The notes under the pieces are model-generated. The model searched no databases and was not told where the DNA came from. It was given only the letters and a program-made list of their open reading frames with translations. The position numbers and the translations under genes are program-made. Shown here piece by piece: positions 26,116 through 33,174 of a stretch of DNA of 33,174 nucleotides. Every line of letters starts with the position of its first letter. Position 1 is the first letter of the stretch. Origin of the DNA: Acaryochloridaceae cyanobacterium RU_4_10 (GTDB lineage: Bacteria > Cyanobacteriota > Cyanobacteriia > Thermosynechococcales > Thermosynechococcaceae); assembly GCA_012032135.1 (NCBI GenBank), contig JAAURS010000008.1, positions 1-33,174 on the forward strand, in the 5' to 3' direction.

Positions 26116-26598
26116 CTAAAGCTTGTAGCCAATCTGCCGCAGGAATTGCTGGCGCGCAACGATATCCTCAGATCCCTCCATCCCCTTGGGTGAAAAGCCA
26201 TCTATGACTCCTAAAATCCCTCGACCTTGTTGAGTTTCTGCTAAAACAACTTCAATAGGGTTAGCGGTCGCGCAATAGATCGTACAAACTTCTGGACAAT
26301 GTTTGAGGTTATTGAGGCAGTTGATGGGATAGGCTTCTTGCAGTAAAATGACAAAACTATGGCCTGCTGAGATTGTCTGAGCGTTACGGGTTGCTACAGC
26401 TTGCAAGGTTGGATCGTTTCCGGCAGTACGGATGAGGCATGGACCCGATGCTTCGCAAAATGCCAAACCAAACTTTATCTGGGGAGCAGTTCCCACCAAA
26501 ATCTCATATAGGTCTTCGACAGTCTTAATGAAGTGAGCCTGACCGAGAATCAGGTTACTTCCCTCAGGAAGCTCTAGAGCTACTGTTTTGAGTTCCAT
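26116..26598 (-). CDS. Adenosine-specific kinase family protein
   Basis: A 160-residue protein of the family named adenosine-specific kinase (PF04008). Recognisable segments are GSNLILGQAHFIKTVEDLYE, KFGLAFCEASGPCLIRTAGN, and the C-terminal ETQQGRGILGVIDGFSPKG. The name rests on ligand binding in an archaeal member; enzymatic proof is thin. It is soluble and of full family length. The ATG at 26598 is chosen because GAGGAG lies 7-8 bp before it; the upstream ATG at 26613 overlaps that ribosome binding site. Confidence 0.88.
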   Translation of the reverse strand: MELKTVALELPEGSNLILGQAHFIKTVEDLYEILVGTAPQIKFGLAFCEASGPCLIRTAGNDPTLQAVATRNAQTISAGHSFVILLQEAYPINCLNNLKHCPEVCTIYCATANPIEVVLAETQQGRGILGVIDGFSPKGMEGSEDIVARQQFLRQIGYKL

Positions 26599-26722
26599 AT
26601 AGGGGCTCCTCATGGGCTGAATCTAAATCGATCCTAGCAAGCTCAATACTCTTTTAATACTTTATCTGACACGGAATTTTAAATGAATGGTAGATTCAGT
26701 ACATAGAACTCAAATGAATACT

Positions 26723-27015
26723 ATGTCTAAAGAAAACTTTATTAAGTTCTTTGAAAAATCATCGCGAGATCGAGGTCTTAATGAAAAGCTGAAAACCATT
26801 TCAGTTCCCGACCAACTCGTCGAGCTGGGGAAAACAGAAGGATTTGATTTTCTGTCGAGCAGATTGATGATGCCATTGACGCTCTAAAGCACAAACCTGG
26901 ATTTTTTGGAGGAATTGTAGAGGCTTTTGTCGAAATCTTTAGCCCCAATCACGATGACGAACCTCCTTCAATCGGGGTACAACCTTTCAGTGGCGAACCT
27001 TACCACGAGAATTAA
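26723..27015 (+). CDS. Nif11-domain protein, frameshifted
   Basis: A 97-residue Nif11-type protein after adding one T to the run at 26848-26851. The N-terminal half SKENFIKFFEKSSRDRGLNE, then LVELGKTEGFDFSVEQIDDA, is the Nif11 helical domain known as a leader in cyanobacterial ribosomal peptide precursors. Past a GG pair (KHKPGFFGGIVEAFVEIFSP) the tail is short and acidic (NHDDEPPSIG...) and has no Cys, Ser or Thr clusters. It is therefore more likely a stand-alone Nif11 protein than a lanthipeptide precursor, and no maturation enzyme is nearby. No clear ribosome binding site. Confidence 0.75.
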
Positions 27016-27097
27016 TGTTCTTCTCGCAAACCTTCCCAACTGCTATCACAAAGGGAGGTGCTCTGGCTGGGGAGTCGGTATATGCTTTCCCGATATC

Positions 27098-27513
27098 CTA
27101 TGCGTGGGTAAATTCTCCCTGCAAGCCCTTACCGACTCCCATCGATCTCAGACGCGGCGATCGAGTCGGTAAGGGTGAATGGAACCACATCATTAAAGCT
27201 AATGCATTTTGAGCGCCTTCCCATAGTTTGCTATAGGAAGCTTCTTTGATTTTCAGTTCATCTTTAAGCAATACTTTCACGGGGTGAAGGATTGCGATCC
27301 CAGTCGCTCCTCCCAATACCTTTGCATCAGGAGAACCTGCTTGCGCGATCGCCTCATGGGTAAGAGATGGATCGGATTGAAGTAAGTGTCGTTCGAGAGG
27401 AATGGTTGTTCCTTTGGGTACGGCATTAGATTCCGAATCGACCCACGGATCTCCAAGGTCAGGTTGAGCCTTGGGAACTAAGTTTTTTGAGGATGAAAAG
27501 GTTTAGAAAACAT
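27098..27513 (-). CDS. Unidentified protein, frameshifted, with a repeat-derived C-terminus
   Basis: The ATG at 27513 follows a strong AGGGAGGAAG. One T is missing in the run at 27496-27499; with it the product is about 138 residues. The body reads LVPKAQPDLGDPWVDSESNA, VPKGTTIPLERHLLQSDPSL, THEAIAQAGSPDAKVLGGAT, GIAILHPVKVLLKDELKIKE. It is soluble and matches no family I know. The last 25 residues or so (HSPLPTRSPRLRSMGVGKGL...) are encoded by the dispersed repeat and its inverted repeat at 27105-27175, so the original C-terminus was probably replaced or extended when the repeat arrived. Confidence 0.6.
27105..27157. repeat. 53-bp dispersed repeat, copy 1
   Basis: Matches 30344-30396 without gaps at 42 of 53 positions: a 16-bp conserved block TGGGTAAATTCTCCCT, a variable 8 bp, then TTACCGACTCCCA and a similar tail. 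The GGGAGTCGGTA motif (reverse) also occurs at about 27070-27080. Confidence 0.6.
27126..27175. repeat. 13-bp perfect inverted repeat
   Basis: CCCTTACCGACTC at 27126-27138 and its exact reverse complement at 27163-27175, separated by 24 bp that contain further ATCGAT/GCGATC pairing. It would form a stable hairpin in RNA. It lies inside the 3' end of the leftward unknown gene and about 110 bp past the rightward Nif11 gene, so it could stop transcription from either side. Confidence 0.55.
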
Positions 27514-27664
27514 AACTTCCTCCCTTGCATGATTGGAGGCACCCTGGGTTCAGGCTTTAATCTCTGACCGAGCAACCTCCCCAACTTAATTATACAAGTC
27601 CCTTGAGCCTTAGACGAGGGCTATACCGATTCCCTTTACGCAATCCGATTGCGCGATCGCCAAG

Positions 27665-27670
27665 TATAAT
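27665..27670 (+). promoter_or_regulatory. Consensus -10 box before ftsH
   Basis: TATAAT lies 26 bp before the ATG at 27697. The region 17 bp upstream (AATCCG) is not a good -35. A HIP1 octamer sits in the spacer. Confidence 0.45.
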
Positions 27671-27696
27671 TGCAACATGTAGCAAGGAGAGCTGCT

Positions 27697-29649
27697 ATGC
27701 CTGTCAAAAAAGAGGACAGCTCCAAAACTCCAAAATCATTTCACTTTGGCAGCAGCCTGCTGACATTACTGACTGCTTTGATTTTATTTAATATCTTGTT
27801 TCCTCCCGGTTTGCGCCCGTCCCGGACCGAAGTTCTTTACAGCCAGTTTCGTCGAGAGGTAAGGGATGGAAAAGTGGCGAAGGTATTGGTGGGGCAAAAC
27901 CAGATTCAGTATATCCTCAAGTCTGACCTCCCTAACCCCTCAACAAACCAGCCCAAGGGCGAAACTCCCCAACCAGCTAAAGTCTATATCACCACACCAT
28001 TACCCAACGACCCGGAACTGTCCAAGTTTTTGGCCGATAGCAATGTGGACTTTGGTACTGCTCCACTCGATATAGGTAGCTTTTTTGTAACCCTCTTGGG
28101 ATGGATTATTCCACCGCTGCTCATCCTGGGCATTTGGATTTGGATTCTGAACCGTGCCCAGCAAGGAGGAGTTGCCGCCCTGACCGTTGGCAAAAGCAAG
28201 GCTCGAATTTATTCTGAGGGCCATACTGGAGTGACCTTTGCGGATGTTGCTGGAATTGATGAGGCAAAAGCAGAACTCCAGGAAATTATTGAGTTTCTCA
28301 AAAGTCCGGGAAAATATACCCGACTGGGAGCCAAGATCCCCAAAGGATTGCTTTTGGTAGGAGCGCCAGGTACTGGCAAAACCCTTCTGGCAAAGGCAGT
28401 TGCGGGTGAGGCCAGCGTTCCCTTTTTTAGTATTTCTGGGTCGGAATTTATCGAGCTGTTTGTGGGGGTAGGCGCAGCACGGGTACGAGATTTGTTTGAA
28501 CAGGCAAAGCAACAAGCTCCCTGCATTGTGTTTATCGACGAGCTGGATGCCCTGGGTAAATCCAGAGCGGGAGCGGGACCGATGATGGGAGCAAATGACG
28601 AACGGGAGCAGACTCTCAACCAGCTTTTAACTGAGCTGGATGGCTTTGAAGTCAATACTGGCGTGATTATTCTGGCAGCCACAAATCGCCCTGAAGTGCT
28701 AGATCCTGCCCTGTGTCGCCCCGGTCGTTTCGATCGGCAAGTGGTCATCGATCGTCCTGATAAGCGAGGGCGAGAAGCTATTCTCAGAGTGCATGTCCAC
28801 CCCATTAAATTGGCCCCTGATGCGGACCTAGAAGCGATCGCAGCTCGAACACCAGGGTTTGCGGGAGCAGATTTAGCCAATCTCGTTAACGAAGCTGCTT
28901 TGCTGGCGGGTCGTCAAGGCCAAGAAGCGGTGACGATGGCTAATTTTAATGAAGCGATCGAGCGCGTGATTGCGGGTCTGGAGAAAAAGTCTCGCGTGCT
29001 CAATGAGGTGGAAAAGAAAACCGTTGCTTATCATGAGGCAGGTCATGCCATTGTTGCAGCCTTAATGCCTGGAGCAGGCAAGGTTGAAAAGGTTTCCATT
29101 GTACCCAGAGGGGTCGGGGCGTTGGGTTATACGCTACAACTTCCTGAAGAAGATCGTTTCTTGATGGTAGAGGATGAAATTCGCGGTCGGCTGGCGACGC
29201 TTTTAGCAGGGCGTTCTTCAGAGGAAGTCGTTCTCGGGATGGTTTCAACTGGAGCCAGTGACGATATTCAAAAGGCAACGGATTTAGCGGAGCGAATGGT
29301 TACCCTGTACGGAATGAGTTCTAAGCTGGGACTGGTCGCGCTTGAGAAGGTGCAGCAGCAATTTCTGGATAGCTATCCCAATCCTCGTCGTTCTGTCAGT
29401 CCAAAGGTTGCGGAGTCGATCGATCGAGAGGTGAAAGAGATCTTAGAAGGAGCGCATCACCTGGCTTTGGATATCCTGAAGACCAATCGCGACCTATTAG
29501 AGCAAATGGCCCAGCACCTTCTACAGCATGAAATTATAGAAGGAGAACAACTGCACCGCTATTTGGAACGAGTGCAAGCACCCGAGGAATTGACAATCTG
29601 GTTGCGTACAGGTCAGCGATCTCCCGATTCAACGCGATCGTTCCAGTGA
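27697..29649 (+). CDS. ftsH: ATP-dependent zinc metalloprotease FtsH
   Basis: A membrane-anchored AAA+ protease that degrades damaged membrane proteins; in cyanobacteria some FtsH copies turn over photodamaged D1. 650 residues: TM1 at about 20-36, a periplasmic/lumenal loop, TM2 at about 129-151, Walker A GAPGTGKT at 222-229, Walker B IVFIDELDA, the SRH with RPGRFDR, and the zinc site HEAGH at 446-450 with the third ligand in STGASDD. All catalytic residues are present and the frame is intact. The ATG at 27697 follows AGGAGA; a TTG further up is not needed. Which paralogue this is cannot be told without comparison. Confidence 0.95.
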   Translation: MPVKKEDSSKTPKSFHFGSSLLTLLTALILFNILFPPGLRPSRTEVLYSQFRREVRDGKVAKVLVGQNQIQYILKSDLPNPSTNQPKGETPQPAKVYITTPLPNDPELSKFLADSNVDFGTAPLDIGSFFVTLLGWIIPPLLILGIWIWILNRAQQGGVAALTVGKSKARIYSEGHTGVTFADVAGIDEAKAELQEIIEFLKSPGKYTRLGAKIPKGLLLVGAPGTGKTLLAKAVAGEASVPFFSISGSEFIELFVGVGAARVRDLFEQAKQQAPCIVFIDELDALGKSRAGAGPMMGANDEREQTLNQLLTELDGFEVNTGVIILAATNRPEVLDPALCRPGRFDRQVVIDRPDKRGREAILRVHVHPIKLAPDADLEAIAARTPGFAGADLANLVNEAALLAGRQGQEAVTMANFNEAIERVIAGLEKKSRVLNEVEKKTVAYHEAGHAIVAALMPGAGKVEKVSIVPRGVGALGYTLQLPEEDRFLMVEDEIRGRLATLLAGRSSEEVVLGMVSTGASDDIQKATDLAERMVTLYGMSSKLGLVALEKVQQQFLDSYPNPRRSVSPKVAESIDREVKEILEGAHHLALDILKTNRDLLEQMAQHLLQHEIIEGEQLHRYLERVQAPEELTIWLRTGQRSPDSTRSFQ

Positions 29650-29681
29650 AAAACAGAGAGAATCCAGGATAGCAATGAGGC

Positions 29682-30344
29682 TTATGGAGCGAGATATTGC
29701 TTAAACCATTCGCTCGCGAGTTGCGCCACCTCCTCCAGCGCTCCAGGCTCCTGAAACAAATGGGTTGCGCCTGGAATAATTTCCAATCGTTTTTCCGAAG
29801 GGATTTGGGCCAATGCCTCGCGATTCATCGCAATAACTGGGTAATCGTGCCCCCCAACAATCAACAGCGTGGATGCGCGAACCAAGGGTAAGGCTTTACC
29901 CGCCAAGTCGGGGCGTCCGCCCCTTGAGACAATGGCCTGTACAATATCCGGTCGCCGAGTTGATGCCAATAAGGCCGCCCCCGCCCCCGTACTCGCTCCA
30001 AAATATCCGATTTTAAGGTGCTTTGTTTCTGGATCTTGGGTCAGCCAATTTGTTATACCCAGTATTCGATTCGATAGCAGCGGAATATCGAATCGAAACT
30101 GTATGTCATTTGCTACTTCTTTTCTTGCAAGGAGATCGATGAGTAAGGTGGCTAGATTTGCATCTTGCAACACTTTGGCTATATAATGATTGCGCGGACT
30201 GTATCGGCTACTACCGCTGCCGTGAGCAAATAGCACAATTCCCTGAGCCCCTTCCGGTACAACCAGACTGCCTTCTAAATGCACCGCATGAGTGGGGACT
30301 AAAACAAGTCGTTCTTGCTGATTCTTCTCTGCTATTCCGTTCAT
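29682..30344 (-). CDS. Alpha/beta hydrolase (dienelactone hydrolase-like)
   Basis: A 220-residue soluble alpha/beta hydrolase. The oxyanion region is LFAHGSGSSRYSPRN, the nucleophile elbow GASTGAGAA (Ser), the acid VGGHDYPV (Asp), and the His GATHLFQEPGALEEV. The frame is complete. Substrate unknown. It often travels with a phosphoribosyltransferase: here that gene ends 23 bp upstream in the same direction, and the dispersed repeat copy 2 fills the junction and supplies the GGGAGA ribosome binding site before the ATG at 30344. It converges with ftsH 32 bp away. Confidence 0.88.
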   Translation of the reverse strand: MNGIAEKNQQERLVLVPTHAVHLEGSLVVPEGAQGIVLFAHGSGSSRYSPRNHYIAKVLQDANLATLLIDLLARKEVANDIQFRFDIPLLSNRILGITNWLTQDPETKHLKIGYFGASTGAGAALLASTRRPDIVQAIVSRGGRPDLAGKALPLVRASTLLIVGGHDYPVIAMNREALAQIPSEKRLEIIPGATHLFQEPGALEEVAQLASEWFKQYLAP

Positions 30345-30396
30345 GGGTAAATTCTCCCTATGTACTATTACCGACTCCCACCGATCGCAGAAGTGG
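30344..30396. repeat. 53-bp dispersed repeat, copy 2
   Basis: Gapless partner of 27105-27157. Read leftward it carries the last codons and stop (TAA at 30368-30370) of the phosphoribosyltransferase, and the ribosome binding site of the hydrolase gene. Confidence 0.6.
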
Positions 30397-31048
30397 AGCT
30401 AGAGCCTGCAAAGTGTTGTTGCAACAGTTCACAGACTTCAGCATCGGTTGTTTGGGCAAAGTTCTCGTACCAAAACCCGATCGCATAGAGCGGATCTGGA
30501 GTCTTGACACACACCACCTCATCCACGATCCCGCGCATCTCCTGGCAAATATCCGGTGCTGCTACCGGAACGGCCACAACAATCCGTTGGGGATGCTGTT
30601 CCTTGAGCACCCCGATCGCGGCCCGCATGGTCGAGCCCGTGGCCAGTCCATCATCGACCAGAATGACGGTACGATCGCGCACTTCCGGTGGCGGACGATC
30701 GCCGCGATAGGCGCGATCGCGACGTTGCAATTCTCGCAGTTCGCGAGCGGCAACTTCATCGATGGTTTTGCTCGATATTTTAAGCCAGCTCAACACATCG
30801 TAGTTCAACACCCGCACCCCGCCCGAGGCAATGGCCCCCATCGCCAGCTCCTTGTGACTCGGCACTCCCAGCTTGCGAACCAGGCAGATATCCATCGGTA
30901 CGTGTAGCGCTTTGGCTACTTCCGCTGCCACCGGAACCCCGCCCCGAGGTAGTCCAATGACCAAAACATCGGAACGATCGGCATAGGTTGAAAGTTTGGC
31001 AGCCAAACGCTGCCCCGCTTCCCTGCGATCGCGGAATCGTGCTTCCAT
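30368..31048 (-). CDS. Phosphoribosyltransferase family protein
   Basis: A 226-residue type I phosphoribosyltransferase-fold protein. The PRPP-binding loop reads VILVDDGLATGSTM. The N-terminal part has VLVIGLPRGGVPVAAEVAKA and VRKLGVPSHKELAMGAIASG, as in the stand-alone PRTases often found next to dienelactone-type hydrolases in stress clusters; a real substrate is not known. The ATG at 31048 follows AGGAGGTGAG, preferred over the GTG at 31057. The final residues AIGGSR come from the dispersed repeat, which also gives the stop. It lies 34 bp downstream of groEL. Confidence 0.9.
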   Translation of the reverse strand: MEARFRDRREAGQRLAAKLSTYADRSDVLVIGLPRGGVPVAAEVAKALHVPMDICLVRKLGVPSHKELAMGAIASGGVRVLNYDVLSWLKISSKTIDEVAARELRELQRRDRAYRGDRPPPEVRDRTVILVDDGLATGSTMRAAIGVLKEQHPQRIVVAVPVAAPDICQEMRGIVDEVVCVKTPDPLYAIGFWYENFAQTTDAEVCELLQQHFAGSSSTSAIGGSR

Positions 31049-31082
31049 CCTTCTCACCTCCTGATTCGCGTTGCATTGGACC

Positions 31083-32750
31083 CTAGCAGTTGCTCCTCAC
31101 ACTCTCATATCGCGCTAGTAATCGAAGTCGCCCCCCCTCCATACCTGCTCCCGCAGCCATCTTCACCTTCGGTTCGGGTTGTTCTGCCACAATGCATTCC
31201 GTCGTGAGGGTAATGCTTGCGATCGACGCCGCATTTTGCAGGGCAGAGCGCGTCACCTTGGCCGGATCGACAATACCCGCCTCAAACAGATCGACAAACC
31301 GATCGGCATTGGCATCGTAACCCACATCAAAGGCATGGGCCTTGATGCGCTCGGCGATCACCGCTCCATTCACCCCAGCATTCTCTGCAATCCGTTTCAG
31401 CGGGGCTGAAAGCGCGCGGGTCACAATCATTGCGCCTAATAGTTCGTCACTAGAAAGGTGCTCGGCGGCCCACTCCTCAAGCTGAGGCGCGAGGTGAACG
31501 AGAGTTGTGCCCCCGCCAGGAACGATGCCTTCTTCTACAGCGGCCTTGGTTGCATTAATGGCATCTTCCAGTCGCAGCTTGCGGTCCTTCATCTCCGTTT
31601 CGGTTGCAGCTCCAACCTTGATAACTGCTACCCCGCCTGCAAGTTTCGCCAAACGTTCTTGCAGCTTTTCTTTGTCGTAGGAAGAATCGGTTTCGTCCAT
31701 TTGACGCCGGATTTGCTCGCAGCGGGCTTTGACGGCCTTTTCGTTGCCTTCTGCCACAACGGTTGTGCTGTCTTTAGTAATGGTGACGCGACGCGCGCGA
31801 CCCAACATCTCCATCTGGGCGGCATCCAGCTTCAGACCCGTTTCTTCCGAGATCACCTGACCGCCCGTGAGAACGGCCATATCTTCAAGCATGGCCTTGC
31901 GGCGATCGCCAAACCCTGGAGCCTTGACTGCCGCCACATTCAAGACACCCCGCAAGCGGTTCACCACCAGGGTGGCAAGCGCTTCCTTCTCAATATCCTC
32001 TGCCACAATCAGCAGTGGCTTACCGGACCGAGAGGCTTGCTCCAAAATAGGTACTAAATCTTGAACGAGGGCTATTTTCTTGTCGGTGAGTAGAATATAG
32101 GGATCTTCTAGAACGGCTTCCATCCGCTCTGGATCGGTGGCGAAGTAGGGGGAAATGTATCCTTTATCGAAGCGCATCCCTTCGGTGACTTCCAGCTCCG
32201 TCGCCATCGACTTTCCTTCTTCGAGGGATATTATGCCCTCTTGGCCTACTTGCTCCATTGCGCTGGCAATCATTTGCCCCACTTCCTCGTCATTACCTGC
32301 CGCGATCGCACCCACTTGAGCGATCGCCTTGGACCCGCTCACGGGCCGTGCGTGTTCGGCAATTTTCTCCACCACAAAATGAGTGGCTCGGTCGATACCG
32401 CGCCGGAGGGCCATCGGATTTGCGCCAGCTACCACATTCCGCAAGCCTTCTTTGACAATGGCATGGGCCAGGATAACGGCTGTGGTTGTCCCGTCGCCTG
32501 CAACGTCGTTCGTCTTGGCCGCAGCCTGTCGCAGCAAAGCCACGGCGGTATTTTCAACGTGATTGTCCAGCTCGATTTCCTTGGCGATCGTAATTCCATC
32601 GTTTACGATTTGCGGCGCTCCGAATTTTTTCTCTAGCACCACGTTGCGGCCCTTGGGGCCAAGGGTTGCGCCTACTGCTTCGGTTAACAGATCGAATCCC
32701 CGTTCTAGGGCTTTGCGAGCCTCCTCGCGGTAAGTAATGTGCTTTGCCAT
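31083..32750 (-). CDS. groEL: Chaperonin GroEL, 3' end altered by an indel
   Basis: Type I chaperonin that folds proteins in an ATP-driven double ring. The nucleotide site motifs [18 protein letters not shown] and [11 protein letters not shown], and [14 protein letters not shown], are intact. As read it has 555 residues and ends ...[20 protein letters not shown]. Removing one G from the seven-G run (plus 31131-31137) gives ...GMEGGDFDY with a stop at 31115-31117, a normal 544-residue end. There is no groES beside it, and I find no CIRCE (TTAGCACTC-N9-GAGTGCTAA) upstream, so it is probably a stand-alone additional GroEL with its own regulation. The family GGM tail is absent. It leads a group with the phosphoribosyltransferase and hydrolase genes. 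Confidence 0.95.
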   Translation of the reverse strand: MAKHITYREEARKALERGFDLLTEAVGATLGPKGRNVVLEKKFGAPQIVNDGITIAKEIELDNHVENTAVALLRQAAAKTNDVAGDGTTTAVILAHAIVKEGLRNVVAGANPMALRRGIDRATHFVVEKIAEHARPVSGSKAIAQVGAIAAGNDEEVGQMIASAMEQVGQEGIISLEEGKSMATELEVTEGMRFDKGYISPYFATDPERMEAVLEDPYILLTDKKIALVQDLVPILEQASRSGKPLLIVAEDIEKEALATLVVNRLRGVLNVAAVKAPGFGDRRKAMLEDMAVLTGGQVISEETGLKLDAAQMEMLGRARRVTITKDSTTVVAEGNEKAVKARCEQIRRQMDETDSSYDKEKLQERLAKLAGGVAVIKVGAATETEMKDRKLRLEDAINATKAAVEEGIVPGGGTTLVHLAPQLEEWAAEHLSSDELLGAMIVTRALSAPLKRIAENAGVNGAVIAERIKAHAFDVGYDANADRFVDLFEAGIVDPAKVTRSALQNAASIASITLTTECIVAEQPEPKVKMAAGAGMEGGRLRLLARYESVRSNC

Positions 32751-32879
32751 TGTTCCTAAACCTTTTGTTCTCGCTAGGGTTGATTCTTAAAGGAAAATCG
32801 AAATGCTACGAAACAACTGCCAAAATGTCTTGCTCGCGCATCAGCACGTGGTCTTATGCAATGCTCTCGCTAAATTTCT

Positions 32880-33164
32880 TTATTTTTTCCCAGCAACGTG
32901 CGTCCAAGCTGAATCCAGCGCAGATTTTGCGCGATGGCCCGTGCGACTGATACTGTGCTGCAAACTTTCCCATTGATGGTGGAGAAACTCGGTAGCCTCT
33001 TGCAAGGCGTGGCGATCGCGATCGCCAGAGGCCACCAGTTCCTCGCTCACGTCTTTGATTTTGACGCGGACGACTTCCGGTTTGTCCTCGGGAGAGATCA
33101 GGTGGTGGAGGCGATCGCCCATCGTATGCACCAAATCTTGCACTTGACGAGATTTTTCGCTCAA
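32880..33164 (-). CDS. Unidentified helical protein
   Basis: A 94-residue soluble, charged, alpha-helical protein (VQDLVHTMGDRLHHLISPED, ALQEATEFLHHQWESLQHSI). No family recognised. The frame begins at a TTG at 33164 after an in-frame stop; AAGG is too close to it, so the true start could be the internal ATG at residue 15, or an indel may hide a longer N-terminus. It lies 129 bp upstream of groEL in the same direction. The gap between them shows no gene and no CIRCE element. Confidence 0.5.
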   Translation of the reverse strand: MSEKSRQVQDLVHTMGDRLHHLISPEDKPEVVRVKIKDVSEELVASGDRDRHALQEATEFLHHQWESLQHSISRTGHRAKSALDSAWTHVAGKK

Positions 33165-33174
33165 AACCTTTTAA

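Noticed and set aside
30158-30907. 249-residue plus-strand ORF opposite the phosphoribosyltransferase
   Set aside because: Antisense of two clear genes and of the dispersed repeat; no ribosome binding site.
31458-32057. 199-residue plus-strand ORF opposite groEL
   Set aside because: Antisense of groEL.
32751-32879. CIRCE element before groEL
   Set aside because: No TTAGCACTC-N9-GAGTGCTAA or close variant is present in this gap.
1-33174. CRISPR array, tRNA or rRNA genes, complete insertion sequence
   Set aside because: I saw no regularly spaced repeats, no tRNA or rRNA signatures and no transposase gene with terminal repeats in the window.

Overview
The window comes from a cyanobacterium. 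HIP1 octamers (GCGATCGC) are scattered through most of it, and it carries cyanobacteria-typical families: a Psb28-type photosystem II protein, a DUF1816 protein, a Nif11-type peptide, UPF0182, pentapeptide-repeat proteins, a GH15/phosphorylase-kinase-like protein and a CP12-like fragment. I cannot name the genus.

Layout. 1-1600: small membrane proteins and a pentapeptide-repeat protein. 1600-6080: a class I DAHP synthase closely followed by a 1075-residue GH15-like protein, then a 3' fragment of an alpha/beta hydrolase gene. 6180-8774: two small ORFs, then a GC-rich two-gene block of foreign-looking composition (a CARDB-like secreted or anchored protein and a four-helix membrane protein). 9283-12983: a methyltransferase, a dienelactone hydrolase, an exported pentapeptide-repeat protein and an unidentified protein. 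13142-18100: acetate kinase, a universal stress protein, a response regulator with its PAS histidine kinase, and a host-attachment/eRF1-like protein followed by a CP12-like segment. 18199-22556: a carotenoid-isomerase/retinol-saturase-like flavoprotein overlapping a UPF0182 membrane protein. 23100-27513: many small genes (DUF1816, DUF202, DUF302, a flippase-like membrane protein, Psb28-like, adenosine-specific kinase, Nif11 and an unknown). 27697-33164: FtsH, then a leftward groEL - phosphoribosyltransferase - hydrolase group and an unidentified helical protein.

Taken together the genes read as an accessory stress or acclimation island: extra-looking FtsH and GroEL genes (quality control), Usp, a histidine kinase and regulator, acetate kinase, a PSII assembly factor paralogue, and small membrane proteins. 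What may tie them together is a promoter element not explained by the gene list. It is a direct repeat of CTCA-like half-sites exactly 11 bp apart (consensus roughly YTCAYAANWTNCTCAYWTT). I find it nine times, seven or eight of them convincing, usually 80-190 bp upstream of a start codon and in the orientation of the gene. In several copies a TANNNT-like -10 hexamer lies exactly 11 bp after the second half-site. This is the layout of an OmpR/PhoB-type response-regulator promoter, and I do not recognise it as a described box.

Important caveat: at least ten genes carry single-base indels, about half of them in homopolymer runs of four or more (DAHP synthase, CARDB-like gene, dienelactone hydrolase twice, response regulator, histidine kinase, UPF0182 three times, flippase-like gene, Nif11, the unknown at 27098-27513, groEL 3' end). 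The pattern looks more like uncorrected sequencing error than gene decay. These genes are therefore annotated as whole genes with the position of each break given.
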